Assembly: GCA_029964075.1 (NCBI GenBank)
Contig: CM057133.1
Location: 11,742,699-11,806,698, forward strand
Origin: Patiria pectinifera
Taxonomy: Eukaryota; Echinodermata; Asteroidea; Valvatida; Asterinidae
Reading direction: 5' to 3'
DNA length: 64,000 nucleotides
Numbering within the stretch: position 1 is the first letter of the stretch; each line of letters starts with the position of its first letter. This document shows positions 39,075 to 51,299 of this stretch, piece after piece. The translations under genes were made by a program, and so were the position numbers. Under the pieces are notes generated by a model. That model was given only the letters and a program-made list of their open reading frames with translations, was not told the DNA's origin and searched no databases.

Positions 39075-41334
39075 CTATGTTGGTGGTTACCCATTCTGTC
39101 AAGGTCTTTGTCAATGTCATTTTTAAACATGTTAAATCCGATACAGTATTCTACATCTGTCTACAGTCGAACCCTGATAAGAAGAGCACTGTTACATGTA
39201 ATACAACATCCTCCTTGTAACAAGCAACATTTTAGGTACCACGTCTTCAGTTTTCTTTGTTTTCCATTACTGTTAATACAAGATACCTGTTATAACACGG
39301 CAATTTGTGAAGTCCAAGGGATCGTGTTATAAAGGTGTTCGATTGTGTGTACATTTAGAGCTTCAGGTCCTAACCCTTCAACCGCACAAATACAATATTT
39401 ATCTTTAATATTAAGAAATGTTCGTAAAATGTTTCACTAAACAGGTATAAGTTTTACCTGTGCTTTTTTGTTTTCTTTACAAAACTCTCAGCATATGTTT
39501 TGCTTATTGTATAGCCTATGCATGCAATACACCGTAAAAGATAATAAGCTAAACACAAAAGTAAAAGAAAAAAGCACAACCACAAGATATCTAAGAAAAT
39601 AAAATCTGCAAACAAAAAAACCGGCACTCTCTTAAGAAATTTCAAATAAAACAAGGATACTCAAGTCCCTCTGTAATAGGTAAAGAAATTAAAGAATTTC
39701 AATATAGGAAAAAAAATTAAAGATATGTAAATTAAATCTTCTGAGATTACAGAAATGAAGGTACATGTATATTTCCAGGCATAAAATGTCTGGGGGAAAT
39801 AAAGAATTTCTCTAAATTTTGAAGTTGACACAGCACAACCACAAACGGACTTCTACCAACGCATAGGTTAACGCCTGCAAAGGTATAACAGCGAATTCTT
39901 TTCCCCTCCAAAATACCCTACAATTTTCACCCTCAATTTTATAAAAATATTTCAAAGAGATGTTGACAATTAGGTAAGTATACATTCTTAGTAGAGTCTG
40001 AAGTTCTGAAAGAATAACTTCAGTTATCGTACAATGTTAAAGAAAAAATATCTGTAAATGACATACCAAAGCGTCCCTAGCCATGTTAACTAACACTGCC
40101 ACCAATTCCCTAAAAGATTATTCAAAAAAAAAAAAATTATCAGCCATAGCGCTCCCTTTTCCATATGTCTGATATGGCAATTCACTGCAAATATTGCATT
40201 GGATCAATAATTCCATTATAAACTCTTCAATTTTTAATGTCTTTTTTTACAAATTCGCCCTGAAAATGACAAATCAAACCAAGCAATCTGCATATTTAGT
40301 AACAGAATAATTCATAAATTTCAGATTATTGCGGACCCACAATATTGCATCAGGATTTTTTTTTGGTGAAGAGTTAAAAACAAAAACATACTTCATTAAC
40401 AATTTGTGAGAACAGGAATCAATTTTGTTGAAGAGCATGAAGAGCGTTTTAAGTTGTGGAAATGTGAGAGTATATTTTCGAGAAATGTTTTTTTTTACTT
40501 TTGGCTTTTCCTTATACACCTGTACTTCATCGCAAATGACAGTAGTCACAAAGCAGTATACAAAGCACACTCAACATACATACAAAGCACACATACAAAG
40601 CACACTCAACTGTTAATGGACCGATCCAGTAAGCTCCGCCCAGTGCGCACGTGGGCAAATTAACACGTGCTCCTCTTCAATGCCACGCTGCATGTTCCTT
40701 CCGCGCGCATCATACGCGCGTGCACGCATGTCGGACTTTAGTGCACGCACGTCGGACATAAATCACGGCTGTGATTGGTCAGAACACCATGGGGCGGTGC
40801 TTACTGGATCGGTCCATTGTACTATCTACAAGAATACACCGTATGCAAAGCAGCCATCTTAGAGGGCGTCTTTTGTTATTTTCATTTTGGTAATACGGAA
40901 TGCACAAGAGATTCAAACTTGCATATCCCAGCAAAACAAAGGCCATACCCTCCAAGATGGCTGCTACGTCTACGGTCTATACACTTGTCCTACTGTCCAA
41001 GTGCATTGGAAGATACCTAAGAGGAAGACCAAGAAAAGCTGGTCCCAGAGTACACAACATTATATTTAATAGATTTCAATTGTTATTTGATGGAAGTCCT
41101 TTATGTGAGCACGTACACCATAGGGCCGATTTAGCCGACTACATGTAATCCTATACAATAGCACTCCTCACCAGCCAATGACAACGCTAAGTCACAAGTG
41201 AGAGCGCATCAGTCAGTGAGTTAGGTACAAGGAGAATACTAGGCTGGATCTCTGAGACCAGCAAAATGTATACAGGTGAATACAAACAAAACACTTTTAA
41301 ACAGAGAAACGTAAGCACACGTCCCATAATTTAA

Positions 41335-41853
41335 AAATGTACATCATTGGCTTTTGCTGTAATTTTCAGAAATGAACTATTTGAGGGGTTAGTATAATAG
41401 ATCAAATATTGTTACAATGATGTGTTTGAAATTTTGTGTTCGAAAATGCTGGAAAAACCAAGACAAACAAAAATGTTCAAGTAGTCTGGTTCCCTGACTC
41501 CACTAAAGATAAAATGGATCAATTTATAGATGCCAGAAAATTGTTAGGTAAGGGAACCAGTCTAGCTGCTCTGCACCCTTTAATGAACATGTAACAAATA
41601 GCAACCACAATTTAGACTGAAAAAAGGGTAAATTTGGAGCAGTAGTTGAAAAATAGTTAGGTTTTTCCAACGGTGGTCGGCCGACCACTGTTGGAAATGT
41701 ATACAAAATACAATTTTCTTGAAAATGACTTGACACCCGGTGCCATAATTTTACAGAATGCTTTAGACTGTCATTTACCAACATCCTAGTAAGGTATTTT
41801 GTAAAAACTTGGTAGTTTTATTTTTCGTTGTTTGCAGATGTTGTATATTCCCT
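41335..41853. repeat. piggyBac-type MITE flanked by TTAA, copy 2
   Basis: TTAA lies at 41331-41334 and 41854-41857. The left end is eroded, the right end is TGTTGTATATTCCCT. Internal blocks shared with copy 1 include ATGCTGGAAAAACCAAGA and GTTCCCTGAC. It ends about 140 bp beyond the OAT stop codon, so it may lie within the OAT 3' UTR. Confidence 0.7.
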
Positions 41854-41995
41854 TTAAGAGAACATAATCTTTCAGGAGTATTTTACACACAACGAAATGT
41901 AATTTTGAGGTGCACACAATGATATTTAACTATATAAGGACATTAAAGGTGATTTCATGATGGACATGACAGAGTGGCTTTTGCGTGTGGAGTTT

Positions 41996-44195
41996 TCACT
42001 TGAATGACATGATTGTATTCTTGATGATGCCAACACATTCGTGGAGCTGTTCTTCAGTTATGACAAGGGGCGGAGCAAAGCGAATGATGTCACCATGGGT
42101 CGGCTTGGCCAGGAGTCCGTTGTCACGCAGCTTTAAGCAAACTTTCCAGGCGTCAAAATCTGACAGAAAACAGTCCAAAAACACGCCAAAACCGTCAGCA
42201 CAACTGTCACTACTGAACCAAATCAGGAGTTCTCGATATACATTATTTTCCTTCTAACAAAATGTCCTAGCCATACATATCAATGGTTTATGTCCCTAGA
42301 TATTGGAAGTAGGCGGTTGCAAATTTTTTGGGACCACCATGTATATGAATAGAAAGGGATAACCTGTACCTTCAGTGTCGCGTATGACGATGGCATTAAG
42401 CAGACCCTTGCCTCTCACCAACGTCACGATATCTTTATCCAGTTTGTTGAGTTCGTTCCTGAGGATGACCCCTAAACGCTGCGAATGCTCGGCCAATTTT
42501 TCGTCCTCCAAGACCTATACAAATGGAACCAAAATCAATCAGATGAAATCCTTACACAATCGTACTAATTTGGAACATTTATGAAATTTGTGTTTATGAA
42601 TGCTGTGCATGGACAGCCGATGACACCTTGGTACCACTTCGGAGGGCGCCAGTGAAGGACAATATATTGTGTAACGTACATCAGCATCGTCAGGTTGACT
42701 CTCGTCGCAATGCAACAAAGGCAAGCCATACATCACACTCTCCCATGGCCGTCCTGATCTCAGCTGCGGAGGCTAGCCCAGTGTCCCGACACAGCTGGTC
42801 CACGTAGGTTAACGTCCGCCCACCTCGAGAGGCTACTCCATGTGTGAGTTCCCTTTTTTTTGGTTGGGGGGAACCAAATACCATGCAAAAAATAATTGAG
42901 GCATACCTCCAGGGAAGCTATGGCCACCTTGCATGCCAGTGGGCAGCCGCCGTACGTTGAGCCATGTTCGCCTGGCTTAATAGACAGCATCACTTCGTCG
43001 TCAGCAAGTACCGCGGACACCTGACGAGCACAAACCACAACACACAATCAGCATTACAACGACGACCACCTGCTGTACTAAACTTGTTGATAATTGCTCA
43101 GATATTATTACTGCTTTTCAAACTTGGATGTTAACAATTTAGTTGAATGTTTGAAATGCACCAAACAAGTTTGACATGTATTTTAAAATTATAAATACTG
43201 TATACTCGGTATTGCCCCCGATTGATTGTGAGGAAAAAAACACTTGGGTGGGACTCGAACCCACGACCTCTGTTTACAAGTGCATATGTCTTACCACCTG
43301 ACCACCAAGACATCTCACAATCAATCGGGACAACACTGAATATTATTTAACAGCTTTATAAAATATGTTGGTGAAGAGCAAAACCCAATTCTGAATCAAC
43401 TATACGCAAATTCTATTGTATTAAAAACCGTTACATACACCAGCCTAAATTGCATGCCCAGTCAAGATGTTAGAAAGGCCGCCGATCTAGATTTGCGGGC
43501 CCTGCACCTGTTAACAAATTGACAAAGAGCTGAACAAAATGTTAAGAATAACATCTACACACCAAAATATTCTTTCAAGGTAGCTGACCAGCTGATATTT
43601 AACATAAGATGCATATTGGAGCCAATGTTCCCCACGGATTTTCTCAAATCATGCGGGTAAAGTAACTGTCAACGTAAATGTGGCTTTTTTTAAGGGTTTT
43701 AATGTGTGTTAGTCCTCATTTCTAGCGTCACCGTGCCAGGTAGCTAGATGCTTAATTAATTCGTAGGTAGGGTTAGAGCCGTCTGTCTCCGGGAAAGATC
43801 GAGACATCACCGATGTCAGCAGGGTTAGGCTTAAGTAATATAATCTCCCTGTCGGCGAGACAGACGTATCCCCATACTGCGGTTTGGGCACTGGCGCAGT
43901 GACGTGACTTTCTACCGTAATCCTTCTGTCTTTCTATTTATTATGATGTACTTTACATTTATTGATGATTCTGTAACGCGCTTTTGATCATTTATATGCA
44001 AAAGGGGCATTATAAATTTTAAATTATCATTATTGTTGTTATTATCTGACAAACAATAACCCCTTGCAACTTAAATGATTTAATAAAATCAAGGACCTTT
44101 CTATTTTCATCTTCTCGATACTGTTCGTGGGACCCATGGGAGATCAGCTCTGATAAAAGGACTGAATGGGCGACCCAGTATAGAGAAGAAATCAA

Positions 44196-44230
<35 letters not shown>

Positions 44231-47200
44231 GTAAATAAATAAATAAAAAAATAAATGAATAAATAAATAAATGAATAAATAAATAAATATTTGAATAATT
44301 GAATTGGAAAAAAAATGCAATTCGGATATTCGGTGTGGGATCGAATATCTGATGTATGACCAAATGTTCGGATGAGTATAATCGGCACAGCCCTAACTAA
44401 TCCGCAGACTAGAACGACTACTCACAGGGAATATGCCACCTGACAGCGCCTTGCCGAGCAAAACCATATCAGGCCTCACATTCTCATGATCTACACAGAG
44501 TCGCTTGCCGGTCCTGCTTAGCCCAGTCTGGACTTCATCCGCAATAAACAAGACCTGCAAGGTCAAGGACACAACGGGAAAAAAAGATCAATATTCCGCA
44601 GTTTTTATCGTCATCATTTGTGTGGACTTGGTAGGACCATGAAGGTTTTACCCCTTGTGTCTAAGGCCAAAGAGTTTACATCTTCACATTTTGCAAATTA
44701 ACTCTTTCACAAATGTTGGGGTGGCAAACACTTCAACTGAGATAGAAACAAAAACTAATAAATAAATTTGGGGGCTAATCATCACTTATTCGCCGATGAG
44801 TAAGCTGAATTGCGAAGGACGCAGCTTACAACGTAATCGAGCCGAAGGCCTGTTAAGGCGCCGCCACACAACTCATGTCTTACCTTGGATCACTGCCAGA
44901 GATTGAAAGTGTTGATTTTTGAGGAGGGAGCAAAACAAGAGAACCCACAGAAAAAAAAACTTGTGTCACAGAAGTGAATCAATGAACAATTCTACTCCCA
45001 AATGACCCGAGCCGGGAATCGAACCCGGGCCGCAGCGGGTGAGCGCTTTACACACTGTGCCACCCATGCCACCAGGTATACAGTTTCATCCATGGAATGT
45101 TTGAGATTTTTTAAGCGGTTTTGAGATTATTGGAATCAACCCAATAACCGATACATCAATAGTTTAACCCTAACCCCCTAGGCCCTTGTTGCTTACAACC
45201 ATCCTCAATCCTCCAAAATCCTCCCAAATTTTGCAACTCCGCCTAAATTTTTCAAAATTGTCAGACAGTCCTGCCTCAAAATGCATTCATCCTCAATCCT
45301 CCAAAATCCTCCTCATCCCATAACTTTGCACTGGTGTTTAAATGAAGGATAACCAACGCCAAATCCTTCAAAATCATCAGACAGTCCTGCCTCAAAATGC
45401 ATTCATCCTCAATCCTCCAAAATCCTCTTGTGCTTCAATCACCATTCATCCTCAATCCTCCGAAATCCTCATGTGCTTCAGATACCATTCATCCTCAATC
45501 CTCCAGAATCCTCATTTGATTCAATCACCATTCATCCTCAATCCTCTAGAATCCTCCAAAACCGCCAGGAGGATTTTGGAGGAGTGAGGTGGGTTAGGGT
45601 TAATCAAGTAACTGAGTACTTGTTGCAACCCTAATATATGACATCGTGAATACACCTGGCATAGATGACAGGTAGCTGACACTTACATTGTTCTTGTCGC
45701 AGAGTTGTTGCACACCGGGTAGATACCCAGGGTCGGGGACTACCACCCCGGCCTCCCCCTGGATCGGTTCCACCATGAATGCAACCACGTTGGGATCCTC
45801 AAAAGATTTCTGAAATGAAAAAAACAAAAAAAACAGACATGTGTCAATAAGTTGTTTTAAAGGTAATATACAACAATTGCTTTGCTGTAGTTTTCAGAAA
45901 TGGATGGATTTTGGGGGCTAGTGTTTTATAGCAAATATTGTGTCCCTGACATGATTTAAGTTTCGCGTTCATGGATGCTGGAAAAACCAAGTGTATTCTT
46001 GTAGTCTGGTTCCCTGACCCTACTTCAGTCAGGTATTTCATAATTAATACCCTAACCCTAACCCTATCCCTACCATTTCCTCCATGTTGCCTGATTTTGA
46101 CAACCACTCGACGCAAAGAGGGACCAGAAATTTTACAATACTTCCCCCCAAATCATGTTGCATGTGCATACAATGCCCTACCTCCAGCGCTGCTAGGTCA
46201 TTGTATGGTATGACCTCAAACCCTGGCATGTACGGCCCAAAGCCTTCGTAACTGCTGGGATCCGTCGAGGTTGATATAGCGGCCAGCGTACGGCCCCAGA
46301 AGTTGCCCTCAGCAAAGATGATCTTGGCCTGATTATCCGGCACTCCTTTGACTGTGTAACCCCACTTTCTGGCGAGCTTGCAGGCCGTCTCGCCTGCCTC
46401 CACTCCTAACATGGAAATCAATGAGCAAAGAATAGTTAAGTCTGTCACAAGCTAATATGGACTTGTGAGGACACGTTAGGACTGTGAAGAGTTGTTGTGG
46501 ACTTGTGAGGACATATGATGAATTCTAACAAACTTGTGAGGACCTGTGATGCACTTACGAGACTTTTGATGGACTTGTGAGGACATGTGAGAATATTTGA
46601 GGACTTGTGATGCACTTATGTTGCACGTATGAGGACATGTGAGGGACTTATCTGGACATGTGAGGACTTGTGAACTTGTCAGGACATGTGAGGACTTGTG
46701 ATGACGTGAGGACTTGTGATGCACGTTGGAGGACGTGATAGACTTATCAGGACTTGTGGACTTGTCGGGACATGTGAGGACTTGTGATGTTCTTGACAGG
46801 ACATGTGAGGACATGTGATGGACTCAACTGCAACACTACAAGCAACAAACCTGTATTCATTGGCAGCACCTTGTCGTAACCAAACAATGATGTGATATAC
46901 TGCTCATACTGTCCCAGGATTTCGGCATAAAATGCCCGTGACGTCAGAGTAAGGACTCCGGCTTGTTCCTGCAGTGCACTCACAATCTTGGGATGACAGT
47001 GGCCCTGGTTAACAGCGCTGTATGCACTCAGAAAATCATAGTAGCGTTTGCCTTCAACATCCCAGACAAATACACCTGTTACAAAGCAAATCAGAGAGAG
47101 TAATCCTCAAGGTTCATTAGCACTACTTTCCATTTAAAGGTGCACTTTTTGTCCGTGGATCACCAAAATGTAATGGGTAATTCCATGAGGAAGTGGACAT

Positions 47201-47942
47201 AGCTAACAAAATGAATTTATGAAATTTTCAAAACTGCAAGCATCAAAACCGCAAATGTGGCATCATATTTATGTGTAAATACCTAGACAATAGCCCTTGA
47301 GGAGACATTTTACAAATTTAGGGGCCAATGTGTGACTTTAACTGTCCCTGTTACCTTGGTAATTTGCAATTTACCATCAAAGTATTATTCAGAATGACTT
47401 ACATCAAATTTTGTACATGGGCAGGTAGTTTGATATTCACTCCTGGAGGACAACTGCATTAAGGAGTGCATCAGAAACATAGGAAAGATTTCCATATACG
47501 AAGTTCACTCAACACCCTGTGTACAAACCCTATGAGATTGGACTAAAACATTCTATGTGTTTTCTAAGAAAATGCTTGTATTTTCTCACTGCTCAAATTG
47601 ACTAAGATGACATGAAATTGGTATCTGGGGGCTTGTTAGTCAATACAGAGGAAAATTAGTGAACTTCGCATATGGAAATCTTTCCGAAACATAAAATAAC
47701 AAATGTCAGATGTAACACGGAGACCAGTAATACAAAAAGTGGACCCAAATTTTATCAAATGACCCACATACATTACCTTTGCCCTCTCTCAGTGCCACAG
47801 GAAGTGGTTGATAGTTATGCGCACCATAGCGGGATTCTCTGTCAAACACCTGTTGGGAAGATATGGCCAGCCCGCTCTGTAATCTCACAGCAGATGAGAC
47901 TGAGGAGCTTTGAAGAAAGCTTCTACACAATCTGGACAGCAT
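41996..47942 (-). CDS. OAT: Ornithine aminotransferase, mitochondrial, 429 aa, complete
   Basis: Eight coding exons: 47777-47942 (ATG), 46851-47075, 46182-46405, 45687-45809, 44426-44554, 42907-43020, 42370-42514, 41996-42159 (TGA). All splice sites are GT/AG, all phases match, and the 1290 nt equal 429 codons plus stop, close to the vertebrate enzyme (439). The enzyme transfers the delta-amino group of ornithine to 2-oxoglutarate in the mitochondrial matrix, using PLP. The N-terminus is an Arg/Ser-rich presequence ([20 protein letters not shown]). Hallmarks: [68 protein letters not shown] (Asp252 contacts PLP by homology), LLGKALSGG (Lys281, the Schiff-base lysine), [12 protein letters not shown] and [20 protein letters not shown]. 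All catalytic positions are intact. The introns carry a LINE tail, SINEs, a MITE and minisatellites. Confidence 0.97.
42690..42835 (-). mobile_element. Non-LTR retrotransposon C-terminal tail in an OAT intron
   Basis: The minus strand reads [18 protein letters not shown], then [20 protein letters not shown] and REST-stop, the typical end of a LINE reverse-transcriptase ORF (RGRPR.TYVDQL..DTG....LRTAMEDR..W). It lies between OAT exons 42907-43020 and 42370-42514. Confidence 0.75.
43212..43331 (-). repeat. tRNA-derived SINE bounded by 17-bp inverted repeats
   Basis: On the minus strand it has A-box-like TGGTCAGGTGGTAAGAC and B-box GGTTCGAGTCC. It is enclosed by CCCGATTGATTGTGAG and its reverse complement at the two edges. 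It lies in an OAT intron. The left flank (ACTGTATACTCGGT) recurs in the SINE copy near 48175. Confidence 0.65.
44190..44290. repeat. (AAAT)n microsatellite
   Basis: About 100 bp of AAAT/AATA tetranucleotide repeat with a few interruptions, in an OAT intron. Confidence 0.9.
45003..45074 (-). repeat. tRNA-derived SINE head
   Basis: The minus strand has A-box-like TGGCACAGTGTG and a perfect T-arm CCGGG-TTCGATT-CCCGG. No matching 5' acceptor strand exists, so this is a SINE head rather than a tRNA. It lies in an OAT intron. Confidence 0.55.
45180..45590. repeat. Minisatellite, unit CATTCATCCTCAATCCTCCA plus AAATCCTC
   Basis: Irregular tandem copies of TCCTCAATCCTCCAAAATCC with inserts. It is flanked on both sides by short CCCTAAC-like text. 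Located in the OAT intron between exons 45687-45809 and 44426-44554. Open frames across it are repeat artefacts. Confidence 0.8.
45861..46030. repeat. piggyBac-type MITE, truncated copy 3
   Basis: The left TTAA (45857-45860) is followed by AGGTAATATACAACAATTGC. It matches copies 1 and 2 through GTTCCCTGACCCTAC, then stops; the right terminus is missing. Several CCCTAA units follow at about 46048-46075. Located in an OAT intron. Confidence 0.6.
46440..46830. repeat. Intronic minisatellite, GGACTTGTGA / GGACATGTGA units
   Basis: About 30 irregular copies of the decamers GGACTTGTGA and GGACATGTGA with ATG or TGCAC inserts. It lies in the OAT intron between exons 46851-47075 and 46182-46405, ending about 20 bp from the donor of exon 46851-47075. 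Confidence 0.85.
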
Positions 47943-48164
47943 GCTGTATCAAGCTCTTATACTCGTTGAAAGATCTGTGACATAAATATGAACAGAAATG
48001 AGGGAAAGAATGTAATATCCAGACGCCACTTCAGCGATTGTTTACAAAGTCTATGGAGGGTCAAGAAGATTTTTGTAAGTATTTTCTAACAAAATTGGAT
48101 ATTATAAGATAGAATTTTGCGTCGGGGTGATATAAATCAAATTAGGTTTTGCCCTTCACCGACG

Positions 48165-48250
48165 TTTTTAAACACTGTATACTCAGTGTGTTACCTCCCG
48201 AGAGAAAGTTGGAAAAAATCTCTCGGGTGGGACTCGAACCAACGACCTGG
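48165..48250 (-). repeat. tRNA-derived SINE fragment
   Basis: It contains ACTGTATACTCAGTGTGTTACC and GGGTGGGACTCGAACC, both shared with the SINE at 43212-43331. The A-box half is degraded. Confidence 0.5.
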
Positions 48251-49307
48251 ATATGTTTCTCAGTCCCCGATCCTGACCTTCATTGAGATGATATATGAAG
48301 AATAAATCAGTGTCAGGTTGCAACATTCTTTCCAAAATGAGATTTTTTCAGATTTGACACTTTTGTGAATAATGGCAGCCCAAATTCGTCCGAATTCAAC
48401 CTGAAATTACAAAGATCTCTGAAGGTAATGAATTCAACGTTTTTGCTATTTTAGTATAATAATAAATAATAACACAGGTTCTCAGCTATATAGACTAAAT
48501 ATTGCGCTTTTAAAAAGACGGACTATTAAAAAAGCAGTTAAGTTAGCCTATAGAATACTAGGGGTGATAATTTCGCTCTTATTTGATTTTCTGCTCCAAC
48601 TCCCCTTGGTAACGCACAGAGTATGTTGTGGCCGCACACACAGTGTACACTGAACCATGACTGAACACATGGAGGAAGTCCTGTGTAAGGCTGTATTGTA
48701 TTTACTATAGTCATGGGGCTACATCATGTGATATACTCGTTGCTAACGTTGGTTATATACATTAACACCGCCACATTCACGGGCGTCTGGAGCCGGGAAC
48801 AGGGCGGGCTGTATTAATAAAAAGCTTAGGGAGTATATATATAGGGGCATATTGCTAGGGCCGGCCTAGGCGGCCTAACAATTCATTATAAATACAACTT
48901 ATAAGTTATATTATATATAAATCCATTTCAGTACCAAACCAACGCATTCAGGTATATTTTACTTACCTATACTTTTTGCTTTTTTAATACTTGTGTTGAC
49001 TGGTACTACAGACAACACGCGCAAAGTACAAAAATACGGGTAAAAACAAAACTACGCAGTGCTGGATTAGCCTGTAGCTGGATATCGATTTCCACGTTGC
49101 TTCAACATTCTGCTGATGTTTCAGGATTTCAATCGCCCCTCTTCAGTACACTAATACGTCTGGGTACGCGACAAATTACCTGCTTGATCAATTATAGAGG
49201 GCGCTATATACAGTTCACAGTTATTCGGCTTTTCGGGCGGGCTCATCAAGTTTCAGAGCTCAAGTTTGGGAGGGGGTGGAGTGCAAGTGGAAGGGGAATG
49301 TAATATC

Positions 49308-49476
49308 CAGTGGCGCTATGGCGTAGCCACGGGGCTCATGAAACCTTGTCGCCCCCAAGTCGCCCCCCCCCCCACTGAGATTTTGAGTTTCTACAAAAAT
49401 TATCATTGATCTACATGACGCCCCCCCATGAAATGTTCCAGCCCCCCCCCCTGAAAAATTCCTGGCTACGCCACTG
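49308..49476. repeat. TIR element, CAGTGGCGTAGCCA family
   Basis: Left end CAGTGGCGCTATGGCGTAGC, right end GGCTACGCCACTG. The flanks are GTAATATC (49300-49307) and GTGATACC (49477-49484), an 8-bp target duplication with two changes. The interior consists mostly of G and C runs. A related terminus, CAGTGGCGCACCCAG, occurs at about 61978. Confidence 0.7.
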
Positions 49477-49879
49477 GTGATACCCCCGTAAATCGTTTTC
49501 GTCGGCAAAGAGCGTTATATAGGGTGGATTGTGTCCAGTGATGGTCCACTTCATTTTAATAGTGCCCTTTTACTAACCCCTTCCCCCACCACATTTTGAT
49601 TTTGGGAGGCCGGTACGTGACCAGAAAAAAATTGCTAGAACTTGTCGGCAAATTTGTGGTCAACACCCTCCACCCGCCGCCCCTACGTATTGTTGTCAAA
49701 TTGTGTATTTTGTACATGAGGAACAAATCAAGCCTTTTTTTCTGAAATGATGCTGGTAATATATAGTTTTCGATGGGGCAAGCTGGGAGAGGGCCCCCCC
49801 CCCCCCCCGGAGGCGAGGCTAGCTGCGAGCGTTGTCCATAGAGTCCAGTTAGTACTGGACTAGTTTGTTTGCGAGAAGG

Positions 49880-50275
49880 AGCCAAGTTGATCGAGCCTCA
49901 GCAAATTTTCTTCCCAGCGGGCGCCTGGCCATGCTCTTGCATGCGGGGATTTCGAGGGGAAATTCCTTCACCGTCCGGGGGCGAGTATACATGTCAGGCC
50001 TGGAGATCTAGACGGCTATGGGTCATACTGTGATCCCGGATCCTGAAGGAAGCATTATGTAAAGGAATATTCTGGATTTAGCTTGTTCCGCATGTTGCGT
50101 GTGCATTTTCTTATACACTATAAGTGTAGGCTGGATTTCGCCTATGATGGAAACCTTTGCTCTTCTCCCCCGTAAATTTTAGCGAATCAATTTATTCAGA
50201 TAATCAATTAGGCCTACATATCGGGCAAAAGTTACGCCAAGAATTTGTATTCTATCAATGAAGAGTCAAATCCGA
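49880..50275 (+). repeat. Left arm of a ~400-bp inverted repeat flanking the AMOP cluster
   Basis: The reverse complement of 62225-62695 aligns along most of its length. Shared blocks include GGAGATCTAGACGGCT, GTCATACTGTGATCCCGGAT, CTCCCCCGTAAATTT and GTTACGCCAAGAATTT. No coding capacity is seen. The copies are about 12 kb apart in opposite orientation. Confidence 0.75.
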
Positions 50276-50923
50276 GTATGGTCCGAATAAAACGAGCCAA
50301 CAAGTCGACGAACTAGGAGAAAACAACAGATCCATGCATAAGGCACTCGATTTGCCATGGTAAACCAATCCATCAATAATCAGTCATCATCGGTCAACCA
50401 TCCATCAAACCATGGAGCTATATATAATTATGCTCCATGCTCAACGTACTTCACTTTTGGATCCAAACCACGTTGTCTATCTAAACCTATAGTATATCCA
50501 CTTACCACTGTGAAAGGAGACGGTTTGCGAAGGGCGCGGGTGTTTGCCCTGCACCAATTTTGCGAGAGTAAAGCAATTGATTGAAAATATAGTTGTAGAG
50601 TTTCTTTTTGCATGAGTCGTTTGGTTTTGTTGAGGCTGCAGAGGAGATGTGGTCATTTTGCTTTTCTCACTCGCTCAAAGGTCATCACAAACAAAGGTCG
50701 ACCGCGATATGATGGGTCGAACCATGGTCCAAATACGCGGGTCAAATCAGCTTTGCGGGCGCCTAACCTAATCAGAAGTGTTCATATTGGTCGAAAGGAT
50801 TATGCGAAACGAAACAATAGGGTCTTACAAAATATTGGAGATTAATTACCCCCCCCCCCCGGCTGGCTACTTCACTGAGCTGTGTATAGACGAACCGTAG
50901 GCTACAGTGTTTAAACCATTGCC

Positions 50924-51283
50924 CAGGCGCGGTTCTAGAACCAATATTTGGGGGGGGGGGGGCTAGCACGGTGGATCCAGAATTTTTTCAGGGAGGCGTG
51001 CTGAAATGTTGACCGGTTATTTTTTCCAGACACTTAGGTCTCCTAAAATTTTTTTTTTTTTTTTTTTGGGGGGGCTCAATATATTTTCTAATGGGGGGCC
51101 AATAATCTATTAAAAAATTTATTCACTATATATTAACTTGCACACCCTTCACACGGCTTTCTTCTTTTTGGAGAGAAGACCGTTCGCTACTTCCCTTTTT
51201 TTTTTTTTTTATTTTTTATTTTTTTTTTACGATTATTATTTGAGGAGGCCAGCCCCCCCGTAGCCCCCCTAGCCCCGCGCCTG
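50924..51283. repeat. hAT-like MITE, CAGGCGCGG family, complete with 8-bp target duplication
   Basis: The termini are CAGGCGCGGTTCTAGAACC and the complement ending CCCGCGCCTG. They are flanked by a perfect direct repeat CCATTGCC (50916-50923 and 51284-51291). The 360-bp interior has no coding capacity and includes GGATCCAGAATTTTTTCAGG, shared with the copies at 24126 and 53056. Confidence 0.9.
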
Positions 51284-51299
51284 CCATTGCCTAGTAAAC

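Larger units (their letters stand above)
35849..41995. other. Intergenic region with little recognisable content
   Basis: Between the GPCR and OAT genes. It holds the tRNA-Ala-like sequence at 39002-39074 and the TTAA-flanked MITE at 41335-41853. The rest is AT-rich with no supported exon, domain or RNA gene that I can see. Confidence 0.5.
47943..51290. other. Intergenic region upstream of OAT, rich in repeats
   Basis: It holds the OAT promoter (no clear TATA box seen), a SINE at about 48165-48250, TIR elements at 49308-49476 and 50924-51283 and one arm of a distant inverted repeat at 49880-50275. No gene is supported. Confidence 0.5.

Noticed and set aside
44019..44388. Overlapping minus-strand frames rich in Phe, Ile and Tyr
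   Set aside because: Translation of the (AAAT)n microsatellite.
45342..45634. Plus-strand frames of repeated Ser-Ser-Ile-Leu text
   Set aside because: Translation of the CCTCAATCC minisatellite in an OAT intron.
46048..46075. Interstitial telomere-like CCCTAA units
   Set aside because: Only about three units, next to a truncated MITE; too short to be evidence of a former chromosome end.
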